64,000 nucleotides of DNA from Megalobrama amblycephala. Its lineage: Eukaryota; Chordata; Actinopteri; Cypriniformes; Xenocyprididae. The notes under the pieces were generated by a model that was not told the DNA's origin, searched no databases, and saw only the letters and a program-made list of their open reading frames with translations. The translations under genes and the position numbers were made by a program. Numbering within the stretch: position 1 is the first letter of the stretch; every line of letters begins with the position of its first letter. Shown here in pieces: positions 1-11,103 of the stretch. Where the stretch lies: contig NC_063061.1 of the NCBI RefSeq assembly GCF_018812025.1, positions 1,496,001-1,560,000 of the forward strand. Direction: 5' to 3'.

Positions 1-700
1 CTATTATGGATTTTTGAAAATGACCTTTCATGTAGTGTGTAACTGCTCTAAGTGAATGAAAACATCCTGCAAAGTTTTAAATCTGAAAGTGCACCGTATA
101 TAAAGTTATTGTCTCTCAAAAGTAAGAGTCGACTCTGAGTCAATTAAATGAGTCGTTTGTAAACGAATCCCAAGTCGTTTACATTACATGGGTGATTTCA
201 AAACACTGCTTCGTGTGTTCATGCATTCATTTATGAATCTTTTGTTTCGAATCAGTGGTTCAGAGCGTGTATCAAACTGCCAAAGTCACTTGAGCCATTG
301 AAATTTCAAAACACTTATGATGTAACTAAGCCTCGTTTACTGAAATCATGTGATTTTGAACCACTGAACCACTGATTCGATTCGTAAAGCTTCGAAGCTT
401 CATGAAGCAGTGTTTTGAAATCGCCCATCACTAGATATTGTGGAATAAAGTCACTATTTGTGTTATTTTTGGCGCACAAAAAGTCGTCGCTTTAAAATAT
501 TAAAGTTGAACCACTGTAGTCACATGAACTGATTTAAATATGTTTTTAGTAGCTTTCTGGGCGTTTGAAAAAGTGAGTGTTATTGCTGGTGATGCAGACC
601 TCACTGAGCTATCAGATTTCATCTTACGGGTGTGGAACGACATGAGGGTGAGTAATTAATGACAGAATTTTCATTTTTGGGTGAACTAACCCTTTAAGGC
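1..700. mobile_element. Fold-back MITE, truncated by the window edge
   Basis: Non-coding sequence of a type I recognise as a very common cyprinid MITE. The right end (about 640-700) carries the usual terminal phrase ending TTTTTGGGTGAACTAACCC; similar terminal wording, inverted, opens the repeat at 63681. The body is interrupted by another MITE at 188-431. The left terminus lies outside the window. No coding capacity is visible. Family naming is from memory. Confidence 0.6.
188..431. mobile_element. Nested short MITE with inverted termini
   Basis: The left end GGTGATTTCAAAACACTGC is matched in reverse complement by the right end (GCAGTGTTTTGAAATCGCCC). Internal inverted stretches around GAATCAGTGGTTCA (about 250-265) pair with 360-380. 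About 245 bp, non-coding, probably hAT-like. It sits inside the 1-700 repeat. Confidence 0.6.
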
Positions 701-1754
701 ACTTTTCACCAAAAGTGAAATGAATTAGCCTCTAGTCTCGTGTAGCCAGAGCTTCAGACTGACAGCAGAAGGTCTGGACTCTATCACAGCTTTTATTGGC
801 CAAGGACCACCCAAGAGGACGTTTGACTGACATGTAACGCAACCAATTACAGTTCATTTTGTTCCGAGGCATGAAAATGTAAAGTCGATGTTCTTACAAT
901 AACAGACCAGCGTGCATCTGATAAATTATTCATTCAAGAACGTTGTGCAAGTTTACTGCAACAATGGAGCAGCGAACTTCACATACTTTTGAAAATTGAG
1001 CGTTTAGTTGATCCTGATAACACAGTTGTAAACATGACAGCGTTTTTCTTCCATGAGGGGGTTTGCTGTTACAGCATTTGTTTCCAGGTGGATTGTTAAA
1101 GAACACAACACACACGTCTCCTGGACATCCTGTAGAATTCAACCAACCAGATGACAGGATGAAGATGTCCAAATTGTTCTTATTTTATTGAAATATCATT
1201 GCTTTTCATTTAGTACTGCCCTTCGGAAGCAACAGAAGATACTTGCATGTTTCCCGGAAGAAAAAATAAGTACAATTTACCTTGATATTCAAATTCAAAA
1301 GTTTTCACCCCCCAACTCTTAATGCATCATGTTTCCTTCTGGAGCATCAGTGAATGTTTGAACCTTTTGTAATAGTTGTGTTTGAGTCCCTCAGTTGTCC
1401 TTGGTATGATAAAATGGATCTGAAAATCATTCAGTCACTGCTGGAAAGGGTTCAAATATGCAAAAAAAATGCTTAAAACTGATGAATCTGCAGGACCTGG
1501 AGGATTTTTCTGAAGAACAGAGCTCAGTTTAACTGCTCAGGACAAACAAGAGACTCATGAACAACCATCACAAAACATAAAAACAGCCGTAGATCATCAG
1601 GTAACCACACACAGTATTGAGAATCAATGGTTCACATACTTATGAATGGGGTTATTTTAATAAATTCAGCTTTTTTTTTTTTTTCTTGTGGACTATATGT
1701 AAACATCTTTTATGTAAAATATCTTACTCAGGACAGTACTAAACAAAAAATTAC
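701..1754. other. Upstream intergenic sequence, probably old repeats
   Basis: No gene is supported. An 80-codon minus-strand frame at 930-1172 shows no domain and no splice context. The part from about 1195 reads like an old interspersed repeat (a phrase near TGCATGTTTCCCGGAAG is familiar from cyprinid repeats), but no termini could be defined. A T-run is present at 1671-1684. Confidence 0.35.
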
Positions 1755-2530
1755 ATGCATTTTGTAATCTAAAGTAATATTTGCTTGTTAGTATGGTTGA
1801 ATTGGATCACTGAAGGCCAGCAGCAAAGACATTGGTTAATAAAGTGAGATTAAATACATAAAGTATATTTTTGCAATTTTATGTATTTAATTATTACAGG
1901 TTTGCATAAAATTCTGAGATTGCATTTCACTGTTTTTATTCATTTTGAGGAATACTGAATGTTTTTGTGCAAGTGAGAAGAGTACATGCATGTTCACATT
2001 TGTGACCCTGGACCACAAAACCAGTCATAAGTCGCACAGGTATATTTGTATTTGTATGGGTCAAAATTATCTTTTTTTTATTTATTTTTTTTATGCTAAA
2101 AATCATTAGGATATTAAGTAAAGATCATGTTCCATGAAGATATTTTGTAAATTTCTTACCATAAATATATCAAAATATGTATTTTTGTGAGTGGATATGC
2201 ATTGCTAAGGACTTTATTTGAACAACTTTAAAGGTGATTTTCTCAATATTTCGATTTTTTTGCATGCTCAGATTCCAGATTTTGTATCTCGATCAAATAT
2301 TGTCCCATCCTAACAATCCATACATCAATGGAAATATTATTTATCCAGCTTTCAGATGATGTATAAATCTCAATTTCAAAAAACTGACCCTTATGACTTG
2401 TTTTGTGGTCCAGGGTCACATTTAGTCTAGAACTACAATAACCATGATGTTCACATAGCGACACAACACCTCTGACCTTTGTTTCTCATGGGGACAGGAG
2501 AGCTGTCATTCAATAAATCTGAAGTTACTT
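1755..2530. repeat. Left arm of a long inverted repeat
   Basis: Sequence from 1755 to 2530 recurs in reverse complement at 2635-2850 and 4366-4490 on the other side of a 100-bp centre. For example, the AGTAATATTTGCTTGTTAGT stretch near 1775 pairs with about 4445-4465, and TAGTTCTAGACT at 2720 pairs with 2425-2436. The right arm is split by the piggyBac-like insertion at 2851-4365 and the left arm by the MITE at 2003-2421. Removing both restores a near-continuous palindrome. Confidence 0.7.
2003..2421. mobile_element. Nested MITE with termini TGTGACCCTGGACCACAAAA
   Basis: The left end TGTGACCCTGGACCACAAAA is matched inverted by the right end TTTTGTGGTCCAGGGTCACA, followed in from each end by CAGTCATAAG / CTTATGACTTG. 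About 420 bp, AT-rich, non-coding. The uninterrupted sequence of the opposite palindrome arm (about 2720-2745) lacks it, which confirms insertion. This terminus is familiar as a high-copy cyprinid MITE. Confidence 0.75.
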
Positions 2531-2536
2531 GTAATC

Positions 2537-4855
2537 AGTGTTGGGGGTAACGCATTGAGTTATGTATTCAGATTACCTTTTCAAGTAACTAGTAAAGTAT
2601 CGCATTACTTTTTCAATTAATTTTTTTTTTCAGATTTATTGACTGACAGCTCTCCTTTCCCCATTTTCAGAGAAATAAAGGTCAGAGGTGATGTGTCGCT
2701 GTGTGAACATGATGGTTATTGTAGTTCTAGACTCAACGTGAACATGCATGTACTCTTCTCACTTGCACAAAAACGGTCAGTATTCCTCAAAATGAATAAA
2801 AACAGTGAAATGCAATCTCATTTTATGCAAACCTGTAATAATTAAATACATTAACCCTCAGGGGTCTGAGGCTGATTTGGGGCCTGAAGAAGTTTTGACA
2901 TGCCCTGACGTGTTTTTTTCAGTTGTTCATAAACATATTAATGGAAAAAGTTTCATTACACTGTATTCAGCACAAACTAGGCTACAATAATATGTGAGGA
3001 ACATGTATGTACATGTTTGTGTTTTTGAAGGAATAACGTTTATGCGTGGTTATTGAAAAAACAAAAAACTCAAGTCACTGAAATAAGGCCAAAAAAAGTA
3101 TATTAAATCTGTGTTCACAAGACTTCTGGGTATTGGAGGTTGTAGACTAGAGTTTTTGCTTCAAAATTATGTAAAAATTATCATTCCTACTCCTTCATAT
3201 AAAACAATAGAGAGATTTAAATTTTCTAAAAACATCTTTGGTCAAGAAACACAGTATACGTGGAGGCGTGAATCATCATGAATAATGGGTGATTCTCACC
3301 TGAGAAGACAAAAGAATCGCATAAAAGAGCTCTAATTACATGCATAAATAATGAGTCCTTTCAGTCAGATAGGCTGTGAAAAAACCCTCTGTTGATCATG
3401 TCTCAAGCTCATCATAATGTAAATCAAACATACAGAAAAAACAGCAATACTGTGAAATATTATTACAATTTAAAATAATGGTATTCTATTATTAAAATAT
3501 AATGCATTTCTATGATACAAAGTGTCTGAACAGTTATGTTACCTCTATGGCATTTCATATAGGCTTTTAGCTTAAAAGCATGCACATTTGGAGAAATATT
3601 GATGGATTCTCATGTTTATGTCAATTTTCTATACAGAGGAGTATTTATTCATTATTTATTGTCATCACTGTGAGCGCTGGATACTGTGTTTACAATTCAT
3701 ACTTGCAGCCGGAGGGCGCTCTGTGCACTTTTAGTCCACAAATGCCAATGCTAAAGAAGAATAGGCAATCCAGGAAATAACTGAACTAACAGAGGCCAGA
3801 GATCGCTAACTATGGCTATTCAAAACACTTTTCAAGACAATAAATACACGATTGAGACGATGTATGCATGTATTGACTGAATTTGCGTCTGAATAGCGCT
3901 CCCTCCGTGGGCGTGGCCGCATTAGCGGATAATGAGCTGAATCACAGACTTCTGACATGGCTCTCTTTTCATACAGATTACATAAACACAGAATGTTTGT
4001 TTTCGATTTGACTTGCACGATTTAAAACCTGACATCTCAACGTTTCTTTAGACACAAGTCTAATTTTTTTGTGATTAGTATTCACTAAGTTACAGTTCAT
4101 TTTCTGAGAACTATCAGATTGGACTTCGTTCAGAGGGAGACGAGAGATCACGCATCATGTTAGTTGTCTTTATTTTACAAAAAGCACAACATTGTGTTTT
4201 TACTCTGAGTGTACACAAATAAAAGAAGATATTCCACAGATTAAAATGGTGTATAGCTCTTAATTGTATGTGCAACATTGACAGAGTATTTTGAGTCTCT
4301 TTCACACTGGTTAGAAGAAAAACGCGGTGATCACTCCGGCGTGACCGCCGACCCGAGGGAGTTAAACTGCACATATATACTTTATGTATTTAATCTCACT
4401 TTATTGCAATGTCTTTGCTGCTGACCTTCAATGATACAATTCAACCATACTAACAAGCAAATATTACTTTAGATTAGATTTTGAAATTTTGCACTTCCTT
4501 CTCCTGTATCTATTCTTCTTTAATCCAGAAAGGCAGCACAGCTGAAAGGTTTGTTTGAGCTGCGCCCTCTACTGTACAGGAGTAAATATGCATTTCCTTC
4601 AGCCTGAGGCTTCATTTCACTTTTGGTGTGAAAGGGCCTTAACATTTGCCAAAAATAGAACTTTTTTTTTTGTTATTAAAAACAAACAAGCCCAGCCCGG
4701 TGAGAAAAAGTAACGCAAAAGTAACGTAATGCATTACTTTTCATAAAAAGTAACTTTGGACTTTTTTAGGGAGTAATGCAATATTATAATGCATTACTTT
4801 TAAACGTAACTTTCGTCAACACTGCTTGTAATGTGTTACCCCCAACACTACTTAT
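2537..4855. mobile_element. Element with AGTGTTGGGGGTAAC termini
   Basis: The left end (AGTGTTGGGGGTAACGCAT at about 2537) is answered by GTTACCCCCAACACT ending at about 4853. Alternating AGTAACG / CATTAC motifs lie inside both ends. This terminus is very common in fish genomes. The interior contains the right arm of the 1755-2530 inverted repeat and a later piggyBac-like insertion. No transposase is visible. A clear target-site duplication could not be found. Confidence 0.55.
2851..4365 (+). mobile_element. Non-autonomous piggyBac-like element, copy A
   Basis: It is flanked by TTAA at 2851-2854 and 4362-4365, the duplication typical of piggyBac-type transposition. Ends are CCCTCAGGGGTCTGAG and, inverted, GGTCGGCGG...CTCCC. 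About 1.5 kb between the TTAAs. A second copy in the opposite orientation lies at 34413-36186; both share the segment with GAGGGCGCT, the TCTCACCTGAGAAGACAAAAG area and the run of short minus frames near 3806-4374. No transposase with DDD motifs is seen, so it is probably mobilised in trans. Confidence 0.7.
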
Positions 4856-5264
4856 ATAATGGATTTGAACACAATCTTTAAGGTTGAAGTGTGTTGTCAT
4901 GATCCTCGTCCACACTAATAAGTTTGCATTTGAAAACACATCTTTTTCTCTCCGTTTTGGCCTTCCGTCCACACTGAGACAGCTTTTTTGTCCTCACTGT
5001 GATAAAATGCATATATATTTTAGTTAAGATTTAGGGTTTGTGCTTTATATTCCCTGGAGTAAAAAATAAGTCCTGTTGTACTCCTGCTCCAGGATTTACT
5101 GCATTATATGAATGAGAAATCATCACTATGCATTTTCAAATGTGTAACACTACACATCATTGTGGAACAGCTAGTTTTTATTATGTTTACTATACACAGA
5201 CATGACTTTAATGTGATGATTGTAGCAGCATCTCGTGTGTGAAAGGAGTGTGGCAGGAGACAGA
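4856..5264. other. Spacer upstream of the promoter
   Basis: No repeat termini, open frame or RNA gene is supported here. The stretch lies immediately upstream of the CpG-rich block and could hold proximal regulatory sites, but none can be named with confidence. Confidence 0.3.
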
Positions 5265-5309
5265 GGTGCGTGTGTGTTATATATGCGCTGTGTGACGTCG
5301 CAGGGAGTG
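5265..5309 (+). promoter_or_regulatory. Putative core promoter with TATA-like box and near-CRE
   Basis: TTATATATG at 5277-5285 is TATA-like. TGACGTCG at 5293-5300 matches the CRE consensus TGACGTCA at seven of eight bases. The DNA from here to about 5910 changes abruptly from AT-rich to CpG-rich (many CGCG and GCGC), as vertebrate promoters do. A GT/GA-rich run (about 5308-5345) follows. The start site is inferred at about 5305-5315. The CRE would suggest cAMP-responsive control, but that is inference from one motif. Confidence 0.5.
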
Positions 5310-5517
5310 TGTGTGTGTGTGTGAGAGAGAGAGGCAGAGAGAGAGAGCAGCTGAAATAGGGTGAGCTGGAATAGCGGGTCACTCTCAGTTGAAGGATGGA
5401 GTGAGAGAGAGCGGGTGTGTTCTTGTTTTTCGCGTGGACTGTGAGGTCTGTGAGTCTCTGGACATCTATAGCGCGCATTACACGCAGCATTTCTGTCTCC
5501 GCGCAGGAACACGACAG
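5310..5517 (+). other. Putative first exon (5' UTR)
   Basis: CpG-rich sequence between the putative promoter and a good splice donor, CAG|GTAACG (GT at 5518-5519). No ATG in it leads to a supported reading frame, so I read it as untranslated leader spliced to the coding exon at 14906. The 180-codon minus-strand frame overlapping it (5104-5646) is low-complexity and reads antisense through a GCT repeat, so it is treated as chance. The left boundary is a guess. Confidence 0.45.
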
Positions 5518-6925
5518 GTAACGAGCTACAGCGCCGTCTGTCACTTTATCCTGTGCTGCTGCTGCTGCTGCTGCCGCACGGAACGGTCGCGCGTCATGCA
5601 GAGCGCGCGCGGGTTTCCATCTCAATCGAAACATTAACGCGATCATTATTGTGAAGCGCGAGCGCGGTCGCTTCTGCGTGCGAACTGGAATTGTGTACGC
5701 GCTTTATGCATGCATTTCGTTTGTATCGAGTTCCTCAGCAAGAGTTTATTCTGCACTCTCGCTGTGTGCAGTCAGCGTGTGTGTCTCATGTTTAGTGCGC
5801 TCCCTACCTAGGCAGCACTTCTGGGCATCAGAGGCGCGCGCAGCGGTTGTGATGCCCAAACATGCGCTCTAGTTAGGCAGCAGAGGGTTCACGAGACAGC
5901 CGAGGAGATCAGTGACTCAAACTCACACATGGAAACATCAGCAGCACAGCAGATATATGTGAGCAGGGTTTATCACAGCTCATGTTTCATCAGAAGTTGT
6001 GTTTTTATAGAGTTATAAACTGTTATTTCAAAACATTGTTCTGTTGCTGTTTATTAATTATATACCAATCTATTAAACATTGTTATTTTATTTAACAGTA
6101 TAATAAATGGTTTCATATAGGCTAAAAGATACTTGTGCAATCAACTTTACACTGTTACTATAATGAATGTAAAAAATTCTACAGTTAAAAACTTTTATAT
6201 TTCAGAAGATAATAGGCTACATGTATAATATTGTTGTAAGTTAAAGGTATGAATCTCTTCCCAAATGCAAACCTGCGTTATTAAGTTAAGTTGATTGCAT
6301 GTCTATATAGTGTTATTTTAGCTTCGCTGCTGGTGTTTTGTGTTTGTGTCATGTTTTTATTAGTCTGCTGAAGTCACTTTTGGTGGAACTGAAGTCATCA
6401 TGTGCTCTTCTGTGTTATCTGTGATGTTATTTCAGATGTTAACAGCTCAAATAGGCTGGGTTATTGACATTAAATAAGCTGCAGGCACTAAAATGCTGGT
6501 AACATCATCATCATTGTATTTTGTAATGTAATGTTTTGGCACAGCGGCCAGATTTCAGCGTAAATACAACAAAAAAACATGTTGACAGTGCATCGGAAGA
6601 AAGAAAGAAAGAAATGTCTCACTTGCTGTTTTATTGTTTTATACTAAATGTAATGCTGTGATTATATAATGTATTTATTCTGAAGCTCTGATGATAAATC
6701 TGCTCATTGTTGGGTTGTGGTGTTGGGAAATCAGCTTCAGGACTCACAAAGTAATAAAAAATGATATTAGCATGAACGTAACCTATAGGATAAATGGGAA
6801 AACTGACAATACAGAAAAGCAGTAGTTCGACTGAGGTCATCTGGGTCATATTTTCTTTAATTTTGTATAATTGTGTTCATGTTTTTTGAGGATGAGGAGG
6901 TCACACATGATCTGTGCGTGTTGAC
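5518..6925 (+). other. Start of intron 1 with rest of the CpG island and a GCT repeat
   Basis: CpG-rich sequence continues to about 5910 and includes a short GCT/CTG trinucleotide run at 5553-5574. Alternative first exons could lie here: a METSAAQQIY frame beginning at 5931 runs into a GTGAGC donor, but its phase does not match the coding exon at 14906. From 5950 the sequence is AT-rich intron with no supported gene or defined repeat. A short GAAA-type repeat lies at 6596-6613. Confidence 0.4.
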
Positions 6926-7375
6926 TAGTTAAAAACAACCCAAATTGGGTTAAATAATCGACAAATCCAGCGATTGGTTTGTTTTAACCCAGCGGTTGGG
7001 TTAAATGTTTGCTCAACCTGCTGGGTAGTTTTATTTAACCCAACTATTGTTTAAAAATGACTGTAGAGCTCGCTTAAAATGAACCCAAAGTATGTTGGAA
7101 ATTAACATTTAGATTTAATGAGATTAATGATTAATAATTAAGCAATAAACATTTATTAACAATAAACATGTTCACCTTTTGATTATTATAGTTTCCTCTA
7201 GTAATTATGTTTCTGATTTTTAATTTCCAACATATTTTGGGTTCATTTTAAGCCGGACATATAGTCATTTTTAATCAATAGTTGAGTAGTGTCCAGCACA
7301 TTTAACCCAATCACTGGGTTTGTCCATATTTAACCCAACTTGGGTTGTTTTTAACCCAGCATTTATTAGAGTGTA
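6926..7375. mobile_element. Fold-back MITE rich in AACCCAA/TTGGGTT
   Basis: The left part (GTTAAAAACAACCCAAATTG at 6928) pairs with the right part ending AACTTGGGTTGTTTTTAACC at 7355. A second inner pair (AAAATGAACCCAAAG at 7077; inverted at about 7228-7250) extends the hairpin, so nearly the whole 440 bp can fold. Non-coding. It is a common cyprinid MITE by appearance. Confidence 0.75.
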
Positions 7376-8633
7376 GTTTTGCTTGTTCAGCATGATGGAA
7401 GAATTTGCCTGAATTTGATCTTTAACATCAAGAAAGCATTTCACCCTCATTTTGTTTTATTTATTCTCTTCCTTAATTATTGTGAAAATGCGGATTGTTG
7501 TTAGTTGTGTTGACGAGCCAATCAGAAGAGCCTTGCGATTACACTCTCATTTATGAATTTATAATGCAGTGATATTTCTGTCTCGTGTTCAGATGCAGTG
7601 ATGATGCTTGAACGGATGTGATCTAGTGTGAACATTGATGTCTTCATTGTCAGTCCCAGTTCATTGTTTGGAGTTGTTTGCGAATCAATCCGTATTGAGA
7701 ATTGCTCAGCTGCGCTTCCACATGTAATCTACTATACAACGAGCTCTTGAAATGTCACAGAAGTTATTTTTAACCTTTGTCATGCTATTCACGATCCTCC
7801 TGCAATATCTGAAGTTGTTTGTGTGGATCTGTGGTCATGTTTCGCTCGCTGAATAAGAGAGATTTTAATGCATTTTGTTCGTTCACGACGGCAGATGCTT
7901 ATCTTCATTTCATGATTGAGATTTTCAGAAGATTGTTTTGATTTTCATCTTCCAGTTTATGTCAGTAAATCCTTTAAAACATTTCTCTTCGTTTGTGTTG
8001 GTAATATTCATACGAGCAGCTCAAGCTAATTTTATCTCATAAAATCATCTGCTGGCGCTGTTGCTGTCAGTTCACATGAGCTGTCTGTTTATGTAAAGCC
8101 AGATATAATTAGCATAAAACAGAATTAAATCGTGAGGATGATCATGATAATGTAAGCACAAAACAGCATGGAAGGAACAAAAACAGCTGCTGTTCCTGAA
8201 AAGCAGAGAAAACTGCAGTGCATCACATGCAAGAATAACATCTAGAACTATAAATCTAGCCAACGTGATCTAGTAATATTTTTATGTATTCATATGTCAA
8301 GAAGACTTCACTGACACACATAATAGTGTTCCTTCATTCACACATGAAGATCGCTCTGGATTAGTTTGAAGGTTCAGTGTTTGTCCTGCTGACGTGACTA
8401 ACAAAGCTTCTTACGACAAATGTGGGAAATGACTTAGTTACACTCTCTAAATCTGCAATAGAGGCAGTCTAGGAACTGACTGACATCTTCACCCTATATT
8501 ATCAAATTGTGTAAAAGATTTTGTAAGCATATTACGTAGTCGATTGCTTTATTTGTGATAATAATGCATTAAAACATGACAAATTCTGCTGACATACTGT
8601 CATACAAAGACACAAGAGAGAACCATTCAAATA
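7376..8633 (+). other. Intronic sequence without recognised features
   Basis: Complex, non-repetitive sequence with no credible exon; the 63-codon minus frame at 8072-8263 has no support. It lies inside the proposed intron 1 of the host gene. I see no inverted termini or microsatellite of note. Confidence 0.35.
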
Positions 8634-8893
8634 TTGGTAACACTTTACAGTATAGGTTTCGTTAACTACTTTATTTTTAATTATCTACTTTAATCTTAGT
8701 TAATGTTAACTTCAACATTTACTAATGCATCATTAAAATCTTGTTAATATTAGTTCATGCACTGTGAACTAACATGAAAAAACAATGAAAAGCTGACTAA
8801 CATGAACAAAGATTAGTAAATACAGTAACAAAAATATTGCTCATGTTAGTTAATATATTAACAAATGAACCTTACTGTAACGTATTACCAAAA
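8634..8893. mobile_element. Short fold-back MITE (GGTAACACTTTACAGT end)
   Basis: The left end TTGGTAACACTTTACAGTAT is answered by the inverted right end AACCTTACTGTAACG...TTACCAA. The interior repeats TTAGTTAATGTTAAC / GTTAGTTAATATATTAAC palindromically. About 260 bp, non-coding. The GTAACACTTTA terminus is shared with the fragment around 42719. Confidence 0.75.
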
Positions 8894-11103
8894 AATTAAA
8901 TTATGCTGTATGCTTTTTCCTGCATGTGAGCTTTTTGTTTTTCTATGCATTTTTATATATATTTTTTTTAAAGTTACTATTGCATTGTAAAATTAAACTT
9001 GGTTATGGTATTTATCTGACACTTTTATTGACTAAAAAAAAAGGGCAAACTACAGCACAGGTTTTGTATATACAGTACTGTGCAAAAGTCTAAGGCCACC
9101 ATTAGATGTGTTTTAGCAATGATATAATGACCATATATAATTATTTGTCATTCTCTTTATTAGAATATAAACAGAAAACACAGTAAATGTGTGTGCAGTA
9201 TTACAAATCAGGAAAAACAAAACAAAAAAACGCTTTTATAGTCTAAAGTGGCGAGTATTTATTACACTTGAGCAACAGCGGGAACCGGCTCTCTTAAACA
9301 GAAATGGAATGGAAAATGAGTGGAAGGCCGAGAAAACTTCCAAAATCTAATGAGAAGCTTCTTTTTTTGTGAAAATTGTGAATGCATTTGGTTTATAATG
9401 GATTTAGTTTGGAGACAAAGAGAGACAGAGAGAGGAAGGAATGGAGCAAATATGCATATGAGTTTTGCTCAGGTGAAAGGCGTCATGGACAGGAGTGTTT
9501 TTTCCTGATTAGATTGCATGACTTTAACCTTTATATAAAGAAAATACTGATCATATTTCTGTAGCACACACAGCAGGTCCCGTTTCTTATGTTGCTCGAG
9601 GTTAGTGTGCCACAGTGAGTGGTCAGAAACACATGTGATTGAGAGGCATGTGAATAATCTCAGTACAGCAGTAGTAAAGCAATGACTCGAACTCAAATGA
9701 CAATCGTGATAACAGCACGGGTACTCGTCTGATGAAAAGCAAACAATTATCTAAAGTTTCACTCCAGACAAACACCATATCACAGCTTCAGATCACCAGC
9801 ATCAGCTCTCACATCTGCAGAAACACGCTGCTGTCAGAAGAGCTCAGTATTAGTGTGGGAAATAAGGCTTCGTAACCTTATCTTTCTCACGATAAAGCCA
9901 TGGCATCAGCAATATCTGCAGCTTCTGCATGCCTAGATGACACATGATCTGGATTTTATGTTCTAATTTATATGATGCACAAATTCTATGATGCAACCAT
10001 TTCTTTTAATAACAAATATTCCATGTAGTCTCATTCATAGAATAACACATGCATAATAATTATAAATGATCTAGCCAGATGCATTTAGCAGACCATGTCA
10101 ACTCATTTATTTTCAGCTTTTCTCATATATTAATTTGTTCTGTACATTTACTAAAAAGAACATGTTCTTTCATGTGTACAGTTATAATCATTAATAATAG
10201 TGATTTTCAGATTGTTAACAGACCCGTGTGGGAGGTAGTGATTAGTTCAGTAAATTAACTTAGGTTAGTGAGTAAATCATTTTCTGTAACAGTGCCTTTT
10301 TAGAGCCGACAGCGACTCTGAATGGATTCAATTAAACGGCACCTATTCATTATTGATCTGAGTATTGACAATCTGAGCTGCTTCACTTTCAGATGCAACA
10401 TGTTGCATATTTTTGCTATTTACAACATTCAAACACACTCAAAACTATAGTGACGTCCAGAGCTCTCGGGCGCTGACCGATATCAGACGCCTTCAGAGAC
10501 TGACAGCAGATGTGTTGCTTATAAGTTTATGGAGAGGTTGTGTAAGAAGCTCATTTATGATGTTTTAGCTGTGTGATATTTGTGTAAAGAATCTACTATT
10601 CAGTTCATTGTATTTATTGAGTCGTGAGCACAAAATGCTGCGTTCACCATTTGATGACCCTGTTCAAAACTAAAAAAATTGACTTTTGGCCAATTGTTTT
10701 ATTTTTAAGTTGGATTTGTACGTCTTTCTTTACAATAAATGACACTTGCTTTGATATTTTGTATCTACAGTGACATTCATATTTTTCATTTACATACACT
10801 GTATGTATATGCAACAGTTGGTGTTCCAGAATTAAAAACTTTTTTCATTTTATCCATATGGAAAATATAACTTATAAACTTTTAAAGACAAAACTACTGA
10901 GAGCAATCAATGATATTTGTTTCTGTTGAAGCCGTCAGCCTGCATTATTTCAACTTATTTTTAAAATAATTGTTTAACAGTGAATTTCATGGTGGAGAAC
11001 TACATTACCCATGATGCAGTACAGAAAATCCCACCAATCAGAGAGGCGAAATAATTCTTTAGCTCCGCCCACTCCCATGAAGCACTGCAAATGATAAAAT
11101 CAA
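8894..11103 (+). other. Intronic sequence with one Tc1 terminus fragment
   Basis: A solitary Tc1-type end, TACAGTACTGTGCAAAAGTC, lies at 9071-9090 with no partner end visible, so it is the remains of a broken element. The rest is AT-rich intron without credible exons (frames at 9320-9564 and 9469-9696 have no support). A ZNF143-like motif is noted separately at 10999-11017. Confidence 0.4.
10999..11017 (+). promoter_or_regulatory. ZNF143/THAP11-like motif
   Basis: ACTACATTACCCATGATGC resembles the long ZNF143 (Staf) binding motif ACTACAATTCCCAGAATGC, differing at a few positions. It is followed by CCACCAATCAGAGAG, which contains an ATTGG/CCAAT-type box. A similar motif occurs at 39534-39552 inside a solo-LTR-like sequence. 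Binding is inferred only. Confidence 0.3.

Noticed and set aside
5104..5646. 180-codon minus-strand gene at the CpG block
   Set aside because: Low-complexity frame reading antisense through the GT/GA tract and GCT run; no splice sites or domain.
5931..5960. Alternative first coding exon starting METSAAQQIY
   Set aside because: The GTGAGC donor is plausible, but the frame does not match the ATG-bearing exon at 14906.
9071..9700. Complete Tc1 element
   Set aside because: Only one terminus is present, with no matching inverted end or transposase motif downstream.
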